Assembly: GCA_023421635.1 (NCBI GenBank)
Contig: JAEZSU010000386.1
Location: 1 to 5,288 of the forward strand
Length of the DNA: 5,288 nucleotides
DNA from: Actinomycetes bacterium
Lineage (GTDB): Bacteria > Actinomycetota > Actinomycetes > Actinomycetales > Microbacteriaceae
Direction of reading: 5' to 3'
Below the pieces are notes generated by a model. It ran no database searches and was not told where the DNA came from. It saw nothing but the letters and a program-made list of their open reading frames with translations. Shown here one piece after another: positions 1 through 5,288 of this stretch (position 1 is its first letter; every line of letters begins with the position of its first letter). Both the position numbers and the translations under genes were made by a program.

Positions 1-22
1 AACGCCCCCGGTAGCGCATCCA

Positions 23-97
23 CGTTTCGTCTCGTCGCTACGCTCCTCGCTCAACGAACGTCCTCCGGTCGTTGAGCGAGCGAAGCGAGACGAAACG
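23..97. repeat. Long imperfect inverted repeat upstream of hpaH
   Basis: The left arm (23-57) and right arm (69-97) are reverse complements over a 12-bp outer block (23-34 with 86-97) and an 11-bp inner block (47-57 with 69-79). These blocks are separated by an unequal internal loop (12 nt on the left, 6 nt on the right). The apical loop is 58-68. The right arm carries the motif GAGCGAGCGAAGCGAGACGA, which I remember as a common intergenic palindrome in Microbacterium; this is recall, not a search result. There is no T-run on either side, so it is not a classical intrinsic terminator. It may still end transcription of an upstream gene, or act as an mRNA-stabilising structure at the hpaH leader. 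I see no coding sequence in 1-126. Confidence 0.85.
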
Positions 98-126
98 GCC
101 CTAGCCTGAACCTGAAGGAGAGACGG

Positions 127-912
127 ATGCTGGACACCCAGACGATCGAGGCGATCGCCGCGGAGCTCGCCGAGGCGGAACGCACGCACAGCGTGATCCC
201 CCGGATCACCGCGCGCCACCCCGAGGCGACGGTCGAGGACTCGTACGCGATCCAGGGGGTCTGGCGCGATGCGCAGATCGCCGCGGGCCGGCGGCTCGTG
301 GGCCGCAAGATCGGCCTCACCTCAAAGGCGATGCAGCAGGCCACCGGCATCAGCGAGCCGGACTACGGCGTGATGTTCGACGACACGGTCTACGAGAACG
401 GTGCCGTCATCCCGTTCGACGCGTTCTCCAACGTGCGCATCGAGGTGGAGCTCGCCTTCGTCCTCCGCGCGCCGCTCGAGGGCCCGAACTGCTCCCTGTT
501 CGACGTGCTGCGCGCCACCGAGTACGTCACCCCCGCGCTCGAGGTGCTGAACTCGCACATCGAGCTGGAGGGCCGGACGATCGTCGACACCATCAGCGAC
601 AACGCCGCCTACGGCGGCATGGTGCTCGGCGGCGTGCCGATGCGCCCGGACCAGATCGACCTGCGGTGGGTCTCGGCACTCCTCTATCGCAACGAGACGA
701 TCGAGGAGACCGGCGTCGCCGCCGGCGTCCTCAACCACCCGGCGACCGGCGTCGCGTGGCTCGCCAACAAGTTCCACCAGCACGGCGCACGCCTCGAGGC
801 CGGCGAGATCATCCTGGCGGGGTCGTTCACCCGGCCGATGTGGGTGTCCCGCGGCGACTCGGTGCTGTGCGACTACGGACCGATGGGGACCATCTCATGC
901 CGCTTCCTCTGA
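127..912 (+). CDS. hpaH: 2-oxo-hept-4-ene-1,7-dioate hydratase (HpaH/HpcG), FAH superfamily
   Basis: A 261-residue cytoplasmic enzyme that adds water to 2-oxohept-4-ene-1,7-dioate, giving 4-hydroxy-2-oxoheptane-1,7-dioate in homoprotocatechuate (4-hydroxyphenylacetate) meta-cleavage. The fold is the fumarylacetoacetate-hydrolase C-terminal type. The divalent-metal ligands are visible as the E106-x-E108 pair in RIEVELAF and E139 in PALEVLNS. The phosphate-like loop GRKIGLTS (59-66) supplies a conserved lysine, K61. A hydratase-typical segment follows, with [11 protein letters not shown] (158-168) and [14 protein letters not shown] (202-215). The length matches the family (about 260-270). The ATG at 127 follows AAGGAG at 115-120 with a 6-nt gap. 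The gene overlaps hpaI by 16 bp, so the two are co-transcribed and probably translationally coupled. The closest alternative is another member of the 2-hydroxypentadienoate hydratase clade (MhpD/XylJ), which has the same chemistry on a monoacid. Confidence 0.9.
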   Translation: MLDTQTIEAIAAELAEAERTHSVIPRITARHPEATVEDSYAIQGVWRDAQIAAGRRLVGRKIGLTSKAMQQATGISEPDYGVMFDDTVYENGAVIPFDAFSNVRIEVELAFVLRAPLEGPNCSLFDVLRATEYVTPALEVLNSHIELEGRTIVDTISDNAAYGGMVLGGVPMRPDQIDLRWVSALLYRNETIEETGVAAGVLNHPATGVAWLANKFHQHGARLEAGEIILAGSFTRPMWVSRGDSVLCDYGPMGTISCRFL

Positions 913-1700
913 GCCCCACCCTGCGTCACCGCATCGCGGACGCCGACCGCGCCCTCTACGGCGGCTGGATCTGCTCCGGCTCCCCTGTCGTCGCCGAGAT
1001 CATGGCCGGGTCCGGCCTCGACTGGCTCATGATCGACATGGAGCACGGCGCCGTCTCCCTGGAGACCGTCCAGGTGCTGCTGCAGGTCACCGCCGGCTAC
1101 CCGATCACCACGATCGTGCGCGTGCCGGTCAACGATCCCGTGTGGATCAAGCAGGTGCTCGACCTCGGCGCCCAGACGATCATGGTGCCGATGGTCTCCA
1201 CGGCCGAGCAGGCCGCGGCTGCGGTCGCGCACTCCTCGTACCCGCCGAAGGGGCACCGCGGCGTGGGGAACGCCCTCGCCCGCTCCGGCCGCTGGAACCG
1301 CATCGACGACTATCTGCGCAACGCCGCCGAGTACACCTCGGTCATCGTGCAGATCGAGACCATCGAGGGCGTCGAGAACGCCGAGGCGATCGCCGCCGTG
1401 CCCGGTGTCGACGGCGTGTTCGTCGGCCCGAGCGACCTCGCCGCATCCATGGGCCTCATCGGGCAGCAGACGCATCCCTACGTGGTCGCGGCCGTCGAGC
1501 GCGCCTTCGAAGGTGCGCGGGCGGCGGGCACCCCGGTGGGCGTCAACGCGTTCGTCGAGGCCACCGCGAAGGGCTACGCCGAGGCCGGTGCCGACTTCCT
1601 GCTGGTGGGCGCGGACGTCGGGCTGGTCGCCCGCGGGTCCGAGCAGCTCGCCCGCACGTACCTGCCTGCGGCCGACACCACGGCCCGCGCCTCGTACTGA
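897..1700 (+). CDS. hpaI: 4-hydroxy-2-oxoheptane-1,7-dioate aldolase (HpaI/HpcH)
   Basis: A 267-residue class II (metal-dependent) pyruvate aldolase of the HpcH/HpaI family. It cleaves the HpaH product into pyruvate and succinic semialdehyde. Counted from the ATG at 897, the family residues known from E. coli HpaI appear at a constant offset of +5: D47 and H50 (IDMEHG), R75 (VRVP), D89, the metal ligands E154 (QIETIEG) and D180 (VGPSDLA). The YPPKGHRGVG segment (115-124) is also typical. An in-frame ATG lies upstream at 666, but using it would add 77 arginine- and proline-rich residues overlapping hpaH out of frame. The 897 start has GGGGA at 885-889, 7 nt away, and gives the family length. 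It lies directly downstream of hpaH in the pathway. HpaI aldolases are promiscuous and also accept other 2-keto-3-deoxy acids, so the in vivo substrate rests on the hpaH pairing. Confidence 0.92.
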   Translation: MPLPLSPTLRHRIADADRALYGGWICSGSPVVAEIMAGSGLDWLMIDMEHGAVSLETVQVLLQVTAGYPITTIVRVPVNDPVWIKQVLDLGAQTIMVPMVSTAEQAAAAVAHSSYPPKGHRGVGNALARSGRWNRIDDYLRNAAEYTSVIVQIETIEGVENAEAIAAVPGVDGVFVGPSDLAASMGLIGQQTHPYVVAAVERAFEGARAAGTPVGVNAFVEATAKGYAEAGADFLLVGADVGLVARGSEQLARTYLPAADTTARASY

Positions 1701-1711
1701 CCGCTCGCGCC

Positions 1712-1796
1712 CACTGGCGCCGAAACGGGTGCTGAGCCCCGAGATCGTGGGTGTTCCCCACGGTCTCGGGGCTCAGAACCCATCTCGCGGTCAGTG
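1712..1796. repeat. Long hairpin between convergent genes (possible bidirectional terminator or mobile palindrome)
   Basis: The two arms, 1712-1751 and 1757-1796, are imperfect reverse complements over 40 positions (33 identical by eye) around a 5-nt loop (1752-1756). The inner 25 bp (1727-1751 with 1757-1781) has only two mismatches, and one of these becomes a G-U wobble in plus-strand RNA. It fills most of the 110-bp gap between the stop of hpaI (1700) and the stop of the minus-strand gene (1811), where a terminator for both would be expected. There is no T-tract on either side, so it is not a textbook intrinsic terminator. The remaining bases of 1701-1810 hold nothing I recognise. Confidence 0.85.
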
Positions 1797-1810
1797 CTGT
1801 CGGCGGGCCC

Positions 1811-2233
1811 TCAGAGGGTCGTCCCGCAGTTGCCGCAGACGCCGGCGGGCGGCACCTCCATGAAGCACTCCGGGCACACCGGGCGCGGACGCTCGGCAGA
1901 CGGGGTGGGCTTGGGTGTGCGCGGCGCGGCCTCACGGGCCGGCGAGCCGGGCACGCGCGGACGGCGCGCAGCCTTGCCCTTCGTGGGCGCGGCCATCGGC
2001 ACGAGCGGCGTCGCCACGGCGGGCACGTGCTCGGGGCAGTAGAACCGCACGTAGCCGTCGTGGTTGCCGGGATGCCGGTGCTTGTACGCCAGCAGTTCGC
2101 TGCGCTCCACCGCCTCCGACGACGGTCCGCACACGAAACAGCGGCTCGGTTCGCCCGGTGCCGCCTCGGCCAGGTTCACCGGCTTCTCGAACGGGACGGA
2201 GTCCCTCCAGTCGGCTCCTGATCTGATGCGCAC
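1811..2233 (-). CDS. Small protein with two putative zinc-binding cysteine clusters
   Basis: Function not recognised. From the chosen GTG at 2233 it is 140 residues in three parts. The N-terminal part (about 1-72) has C32-x2-C35 (CFVCG) and then C66-x2-H69 (FYCPEH) in a run rich in His and aromatic residues (KHRHPGNHDGYVRFYC), which could bind one metal. Next comes a low-complexity linker rich in Pro, Ala, Arg and Lys (about 75-117). The C-terminal zinc ribbon has C120-x2-C123 and C133-x2-C136 (CPEC, CGNC). There is no signal peptide or membrane segment. A GTG at 2275 in the same frame would add 14 residues (MGTRYPIVPGRENV), but it has no Shine-Dalgarno sequence, whereas GGAAGGGA at 2241-2248 sits 7 nt before the GTG at 2233. 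It lies 85 bp downstream of the PNPOx-like gene and converges on hpaI. It may be the last gene of that operon or have its own promoter. Confidence 0.7.
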   Translation of the reverse strand: MRIRSGADWRDSVPFEKPVNLAEAAPGEPSRCFVCGPSSEAVERSELLAYKHRHPGNHDGYVRFYCPEHVPAVATPLVPMAAPTKGKAARRPRVPGSPAREAAPRTPKPTPSAERPRPVCPECFMEVPPAGVCGNCGTTL

Positions 2234-2240
2234 GACGTTT

Positions 2241-2248
2241 TCCCTTCC
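2241..2248 (-). promoter_or_regulatory. Ribosome binding site that decides the start at 2233
   Basis: On the minus strand these bases read GGAAGGGA, 7 nt before the GTG at 2233. The longer alternative start at 2275 has only G/C-rich sequence and TAAGAT before it. This favours the shorter protein. Confidence 0.55.
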
Positions 2249-2277
2249 GGGCACGATCGGGTATCGCGTCCCCACCG

Positions 2278-2283
2278 ATCTTA
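2278..2283 (-). promoter_or_regulatory. Possible -10 element for the cysteine-cluster gene
   Basis: The minus strand reads TAAGAT here (4 of 6 to TATAAT). If used, transcription would start near 2271, leaving a leader of about 38 nt before the GTG at 2233. A start codon at 2275 would then lie upstream of the transcript. I see no convincing -35 element, so this is a weak call. Confidence 0.2.
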
Positions 2284-2318
2284 CGCGCCGCCGCGCCGAT
2301 GCCCGCGCCGCGGCCGGC

Positions 2319-2933
2319 TCAGCCGGGCAGGTACCTGCGGGCCCAGCCGCCGGCCGCGCGCTCGTACTCGACCCGTCGCGCCGCCACCTCGCCCGCAGGA
2401 TGGGCGGCCCAGAACAGCAACCGGTGCGGGGTCACGCCGTACCCGACCCAGCCGTCCGGCTGCGCCGGCACGGGGTGCTCGGCGCGGAACGCCGCCCAGC
2501 TGCGCTCCCGCTCGGCGAGCGGCAGCTGCGCGAAGTCCGGCGTGTTCTGCCACGCGAGCTGCTTCAAGTACGCCGACCGGCGGCGGAACGCGTCGGCGAG
2601 CTCCTCGGCGGGCGCGGGCGCCGCCGTCCCCTGCACGACGAGCTGCCGGGTGGCGTCGGGCCAGAGCACGGTCAGCGCCACCCGGGGGTCTGCGGCGAGA
2701 TCGACGACCTTGCGGCTCGCGGCATCCGTGTGGAAGTAGAAGCGTTCGCCGTCGTATTCGCTGAGCAGCACCGTGCGCGCCCGCGGGAAGCCGTCCGTGT
2801 CGATCGTCGACAGGGTCATGCGCAGCGGTTCCGCGTCGATCGGCGGCAGCCAGGATGCGGCGAGCACGGCGGGGTCGTCGACGGGGGCGTCGCCGAGCAC
2901 GGGCGTGGCGGCGAGGTCGGTCCGGGTGGTCAT
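2319..2933 (-). CDS. Pyridoxamine 5'-phosphate oxidase-like FMN-binding protein
   Basis: A 204-residue split-barrel flavoprotein of the PNPOx family, probably cytoplasmic and FMN-dependent. Family features in order are: MTLSTID (39-45); RARTVLLSEYDGERFYFHT (51-69), the FMN-phosphate-contact strand pair; S73-R-K-V-V-D-L with DPRVAL (82-87); WPDATRQLVVQG (91-102), matching the W..L.RQVRI.G block of PdxH; and a C-terminal W-x3-YLPG (197-204) in the place of W..RLAP. The RLHDR motif just before the C-terminus of true PdxH reads VAARR here (183-187), so the substrate-contacting Arg and His are missing. It may therefore not make pyridoxal phosphate; a PhzG-like or other flavin oxidoreductase role is possible. 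The ATG at 2933 is preceded by GGAGGAG ending about 10 nt upstream, and adding the upstream in-frame residues would run into the creatininase gene in a non-coding-like frame. It begins 58 bp after the creatininase stop and probably shares its transcript. Confidence 0.8.
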   Translation of the reverse strand: MTTRTDLAATPVLGDAPVDDPAVLAASWLPPIDAEPLRMTLSTIDTDGFPRARTVLLSEYDGERFYFHTDAASRKVVDLAADPRVALTVLWPDATRQLVVQGTAAPAPAEELADAFRRRSAYLKQLAWQNTPDFAQLPLAERERSWAAFRAEHPVPAQPDGWVGYGVTPHRLLFWAAHPAGEVAARRVEYERAAGGWARRYLPG

Positions 2934-2991
2934 GGGCGTCGGTCTCCTCCGGGAGGGTACGGGAAACGGTGGGGGTGGGCGGCGCGTGCGC

Positions 2992-3777
2992 TCATGCGAA
3001 CTCGAAGCCGTCGATCTCGGCGAGCGCCTCGGCGACGAACGCCACGCCACGCTCGAACAGGGCCGCACCGGCGTCGGCGCTCGCACCGGTCGGGTCGCCG
3101 ATCACGCCGGTCGGCCCGAAGTCGTCGCTGGTCCAGCCGAAGGTCACCGGTCTGCCGTTGAAGCCGATGTGGCGAAGTCCCGCGATGTGCTCGGGGACGT
3201 TCCGCGGCGGCAGGTCGGGCGCGACGAGCTCGGGAGCGAGGTGCATGACCAGCGAGGTCTCCGCCCAGCCGGCGTGGATGCCCTGGCCGCGCTCGTCCGG
3301 CGCGCCCCCCACGCCGTCGCCCGCGGGGACGATCCCGGCGGGCATGGCGAACGAGCGCAGGCCGTACCGGCGCCGCAGTTCGCGGTTCGCCCACCCGAGC
3401 AGGGCGACGTTGCCGCCATGGCCGTTCACGAACGCGATGGTACGCACCGCGGTCGTGGTGAGCGAGCGGCCGAGTTGGAGGATGCCGTCCAGCAGCGTGG
3501 TCCCCTCGATCCAGAGGGTGCCGGGAGCCCAGTGGTGCTCGTCGGACTTCGTGCAGGTGAGCGTGGGCAGGAGCCACGCGTCGATCCCGTCCGCCGCCGC
3601 ACGCGAGACCGCCGCCGCGGCCACCCGCTCCGCGATGAGGGCGTCGGTGCGCAGGGGCAGGTGCGGGCCGTGGTGCTCGATCGCGCCGACCGGCACGACC
3701 GCGATGGAGCGCTCGGAGACGAGCTCCGCCAGGCGCGGCCCCGGCAGGTCCGCCCACACCCGGGTGGGCGCGGTCAC
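2992..3777 (-). CDS. Creatininase-family metal-dependent amidohydrolase/lactonase
   Basis: A 261-residue protein that matches the creatininase fold (about 240-270 aa). The metal-site motifs are clear: VGAIEHHGPHLPLRTD (30-45, with E34, H36 and D45), SDEHH (78-82), FVNGHGGN (116-123, with H120), and HAGWAETS (168-175, with E173). True creatininase has NGHYEN with a metal-binding Glu at 122. Here that position is Gly, as in the wider family that includes mycofactocin peptidase MftE, formamidopyrimidine deformylase ArfB and 3-dehydro-scyllo-inosose hydrolase. It is therefore unlikely to act on creatinine. The GTG start overlaps the stop of the FAD oxidase by 4 bp (GTGA on the minus strand, 3774-3777), with GAAGGG 9 nt upstream, so the two proteins are translationally coupled. 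Most likely it hydrolyses the lactone, diketone or amide made by the oxidase. An in-frame upstream extension to 4134 is a shadow of the oxidase gene. No signal peptide is seen. Confidence 0.87.
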   Translation of the reverse strand: MTAPTRVWADLPGPRLAELVSERSIAVVPVGAIEHHGPHLPLRTDALIAERVAAAAVSRAAADGIDAWLLPTLTCTKSDEHHWAPGTLWIEGTTLLDGILQLGRSLTTTAVRTIAFVNGHGGNVALLGWANRELRRRYGLRSFAMPAGIVPAGDGVGGAPDERGQGIHAGWAETSLVMHLAPELVAPDLPPRNVPEHIAGLRHIGFNGRPVTFGWTSDDFGPTGVIGDPTGASADAGAALFERGVAFVAEALAEIDGFEFA

Positions 3778-5093
3778 CGGATCGAGCCCTTCGTTGGACC
3801 GGCGTAGCCGGGGTTGAGCTTCCCGGGGTTCAGCAGCCCCTGCGGGTCGGTGCTCCGCGCGAGCGCCACCGTCTCGGGGAGGCGGAAATCGACGTTCCAC
3901 TGGTGCGGGTCGTGCACGGTCACGCCGAGCTCGCCCAGGCGGCGGATGCCTGCGGCCACCGCCTCCGGGCTCTCGTAGACGCCGGCCAGCATGCCGATCG
4001 GGACGGTGTTGCCCGCTTCGATGTGGAGCTGCCCGCCCGGGTACACGGCGTGCACCTCGTGGATCCGCTCCACCAGGGCGTCGCCGCCCACCTCGACGTG
4101 GAAGTACACCCCCGGCTCGGACTTCTGGAGCCACTCGATGGGGTGGTTGTAGCTGAGCACGGAGAGGTTCGCCGAGACCTGCGGCCCCTCGCGGACGTCC
4201 TCGACACGGCCGCCCTCAGCCTCGATGATCGCGCTCGCCGCCGCGACGATCGCCGCGTCTGCGATCATCCGGAGCGAGCTCCGGCCAGCGGGGAACGCCG
4301 GGTCCGGCGGCAGCGGCGCGGTGACAGGCGGCGTGGCGGCCGAGACGAGCCGGGGCAACGGGGCGAGCCGGCCGAGCTGGCGGAGCACCGACAGCGACCC
4401 GGTGAAGTCGGGGAACGACGCGTAGAGCCCGCGCCAGTCCTGGAGCGGCTCGAGGCGGACCGTGGCGCGGGCGATGATCCCCGCGGTGCCGTAGTTGTGG
4501 ACGAAGCCGATGGCGTCGTCGCCCTCGACGTGCACGAGCCCGTCGGAGGTGGGGGTGACGACGTCGAGCGCCGCCACGAAGCCCATGTGGTTCGCCCCGT
4601 GCCGGATCGTGCCGGTGCCGCCGGAGCCGCCCGCGAGGAACCCGCCGACGGTCGAGTGCACGGTCGACGGGTACATCCACAGCTGCTGACCTGTGGCGCG
4701 TGCGGCCTGTTCGAGGGCGGCGAGGGGTGCGCCGGCATCCGCGGTGATGGTCCCCTCCCCCACCTCGACGACGGTCCGCGCGCGCGAGGTGTCGAGCACG
4801 AGGCCGCCCGGCATGGGGATCGCCTGCCCGTAGTTGCCGGTGCCCTTGCCGCGCGGGGTGATCGGCGCGCCGTGGCGGGCGGCGATCGCGACCACGGCGG
4901 CGATCTCGTCGGCGGTCGTCGGGAACGCGACGATGTCGGCGATCCCGAGCGGCAGCAGTTCGGCGATGATGGGCGACATCCGGGCGCCGTCCACCGACGC
5001 CTTCTCCCGCTGGCGCATGTCGCGCGACACCCCGCGCGGGCCGAGCAGTTCGGCGAGGTCGGCTTCGAGGGCGGCGTAATCGGGTGCGGACAT
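3774..5093 (-). CDS. FAD-linked oxidase/dehydrogenase, GlcD-like (VAO/PCMH fold)
   Basis: A 439-residue flavoprotein. The N-terminal FAD-binding half holds the PCMH-type dinucleotide loop PRGKGTGNYGQ (80-90), GGLVLDTSR (97-104), TADAGAPLAALE (117-128), STVGGFLAGGSGGTGTIRHG (147-166) and NYGTAGIIARATVRL (200-214). The C-terminal substrate half ends with the family signature DPQGLLNPGKLNPGY (416-430), typical of D-lactate, glycolate and 2-hydroxyglutarate dehydrogenases. Length is in the usual range for the family. There are no Fe-S cysteine motifs, no signal peptide and no membrane segment, so it is probably a cytoplasmic single-subunit enzyme; the electron acceptor is unknown. The ATG at 5093 has AAGGAGG 4-5 nt upstream. 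An earlier in-frame ATG (5114) would place that ribosome binding site inside the gene. It is the first gene of the minus-strand cluster and is coupled to the creatininase gene. The likely substrate is a 2-hydroxy acid, a sugar acid or a related alcohol; sequence alone does not decide. Confidence 0.87.
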   Translation of the reverse strand: MSAPDYAALEADLAELLGPRGVSRDMRQREKASVDGARMSPIIAELLPLGIADIVAFPTTADEIAAVVAIAARHGAPITPRGKGTGNYGQAIPMPGGLVLDTSRARTVVEVGEGTITADAGAPLAALEQAARATGQQLWMYPSTVHSTVGGFLAGGSGGTGTIRHGANHMGFVAALDVVTPTSDGLVHVEGDDAIGFVHNYGTAGIIARATVRLEPLQDWRGLYASFPDFTGSLSVLRQLGRLAPLPRLVSAATPPVTAPLPPDPAFPAGRSSLRMIADAAIVAAASAIIEAEGGRVEDVREGPQVSANLSVLSYNHPIEWLQKSEPGVYFHVEVGGDALVERIHEVHAVYPGGQLHIEAGNTVPIGMLAGVYESPEAVAAGIRRLGELGVTVHDPHQWNVDFRLPETVALARSTDPQGLLNPGKLNPGYAGPTKGSIR

Positions 5094-5097
5094 GTCT

Positions 5098-5104
5098 CCT
5101 CCTT
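5098..5104 (-). promoter_or_regulatory. Shine-Dalgarno site that fixes the oxidase start at 5093
   Basis: The minus strand reads AAGGAGG, a near-perfect anti-16S match, 4-5 nt before the ATG at 5093. The alternative ATG at 5114 lies upstream of it. Confidence 0.75.
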
Positions 5105-5146
5105 CACGGTGCATCTCCCGGAGGCGGAGCGCGACGAGCCGGGTGA

Positions 5147-5168
5147 TGAGTCACTCACCGCGCGGTGA
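5147..5168. promoter_or_regulatory. Overlapping palindromes, candidate operator
   Basis: TCACCGCGCGGTGA at 5155-5168 is a perfect 14-bp palindrome. It overlaps TGAGTCACTCA at 5147-5157, a perfect 5+1+5 palindrome. Both lie 54-75 bp upstream of the oxidase ATG, in the only substantial gap before this gene. Compact overlapping dyads here fit a repressor or activator site (for example GntR or TetR type), but I cannot name the regulator, and none is encoded in the window. Confidence 0.45.
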
Positions 5169-5169
5169 C

Positions 5170-5196
5170 ATCTTGACGCGCCCATGTTTCGGTCAG
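5170..5196 (-). promoter_or_regulatory. Weak candidate promoter for the oxidase operon
   Basis: On the minus strand CTGACC (5196-5191, 4 of 6 to TTGACA) and CAAGAT (5175-5170, 4 of 6 to TATAAT) are 15 bp apart, which is short. If real, the start point would fall inside the 5155-5168 palindrome and the -35 inside the 5185-5202 dyad. Low confidence. Confidence 0.2.
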
Positions 5197-5202
5197 GAAA
5201 CA
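5185..5202. promoter_or_regulatory. Inverted repeat TGTTTC-N6-GAAACA, candidate operator
   Basis: Perfect 6-bp arms (5185-5190 and 5197-5202) are separated by 6 bp, in the intergenic region upstream of the FAD oxidase. The spacing fits a dimeric helix-turn-helix regulator with half-sites one DNA turn apart. The A/T-containing arms stand out in this GC-rich sequence. Confidence 0.4.
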
Positions 5203-5222
5203 GGGACGTGGCGGTTGCGGCG

Positions 5223-5288
5223 TCAGCTCGGAGCGGCCAGCCACCCGGTCACGGCGGTCGCCGAAACGACGGCGCCGCGGTGGAGCAC
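5223..5288 (-). CDS. C-terminal end of an unidentified protein (partial, runs off the right edge)
   Basis: Reading the minus strand from the window edge gives 21 codons and then TGA (5223-5225). The encoded tail is HRGAVVSATAVTGWLAAPS, preceded by V-L. Nineteen of 21 third positions are G or C, as in the other genes here, while the other five frames are arginine/proline-rich or interrupted. The fragment is too short to identify a family. It would be the gene upstream of the FAD oxidase in the same direction, 129 bp before its start, with the palindromes between. Confidence 0.4.
   Translation of the reverse strand: MLHRGAVVSATAVTGWLAAPS

Noticed and set aside
23..97. CRISPR-like or insertion-sequence end
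   Set aside because: There is a single inverted repeat with no direct repeats, spacers or transposase; no such system is visible in the window.
666..896. Longer N-terminus for hpaI
   Set aside because: The extra 77 residues overlap hpaH out of frame and look non-coding. The ATG at 897 restores the family length and residue spacing.
2064..3161. 365-codon plus-strand open frame across three minus-strand genes
   Set aside because: It is low-complexity Arg/Pro/Gly sequence spanning gene boundaries; the minus-strand genes have clear motifs and ribosome binding sites.
3778..4134. Longer N-terminus for the creatininase-family gene
   Set aside because: The extension overlaps the oxidase gene in another frame and is Arg/Gly/Pro-rich. 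The GTG at 3777 has a ribosome binding site and gives family length.
3903..5168. 421-codon open frame on the plus strand opposite the FAD oxidase
   Set aside because: Its translation is rich in Arg, Gly, Asp and His with no family motif, while the minus-strand frame has the full GlcD-type signatures. It is a shadow caused by high GC.
5173..5201. Plus-strand promoter TTGACG-N17-GGAAAC
   Set aside because: The -35 is good but the -10 is poor, and the sequence to the right looks like the end of a minus-strand gene rather than a plus-strand start.

Overview
This is a GC-rich window with strong G/C bias at third codon positions, several GTG starts and AAGGAG-type ribosome binding sites. That points to a high-GC actinobacterium. 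The inverted repeat at 23-97 resembles an intergenic palindrome I remember as common in Microbacterium, so Microbacteriaceae is my best guess; it comes from recall and codon style, not from a search.

Left part (1-1700, plus strand): a long inverted repeat is followed by two overlapping genes, hpaH and hpaI. They encode the last two enzymes of the homoprotocatechuate (4-hydroxyphenylacetate) meta-cleavage pathway. HpaH hydrates 2-oxohept-4-ene-1,7-dioate, and HpaI splits the product into pyruvate and succinic semialdehyde. Both carry all the active-site residues I could place. The ring-cleavage and upstream genes are not in the window.

Middle (1701-1810): a very long imperfect hairpin lies between the converging hpaI gene and a minus-strand gene. 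It probably marks the boundary of the two transcription units.

Right part (1811-5093, minus strand, transcribed right to left): an FAD-linked oxidase of the GlcD/VAO type, then a creatininase-family amidohydrolase whose start overlaps the oxidase stop by 4 bp, then an FMN-binding pyridoxamine-phosphate-oxidase-like protein, then a small protein with two cysteine clusters. The first two form a tightly coupled pair: a dehydrogenase and a metal-dependent hydrolase that could open a lactone or hydrolyse a C-C or C-N bond in the oxidised product. The substrate cannot be read from the sequence. The last two genes may be co-transcribed with the pair or be independent.

Right edge (5094-5288): 129 bp containing three short palindromes that look like regulator binding sites, then the apparent C-terminal end of another minus-strand gene. 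There are no RNA genes, insertion sequences or CRISPR arrays. The most interesting unexplained content is the oxidase-creatininase pair with its palindrome-rich upstream region, followed by the two long palindromes flanking hpaHI.
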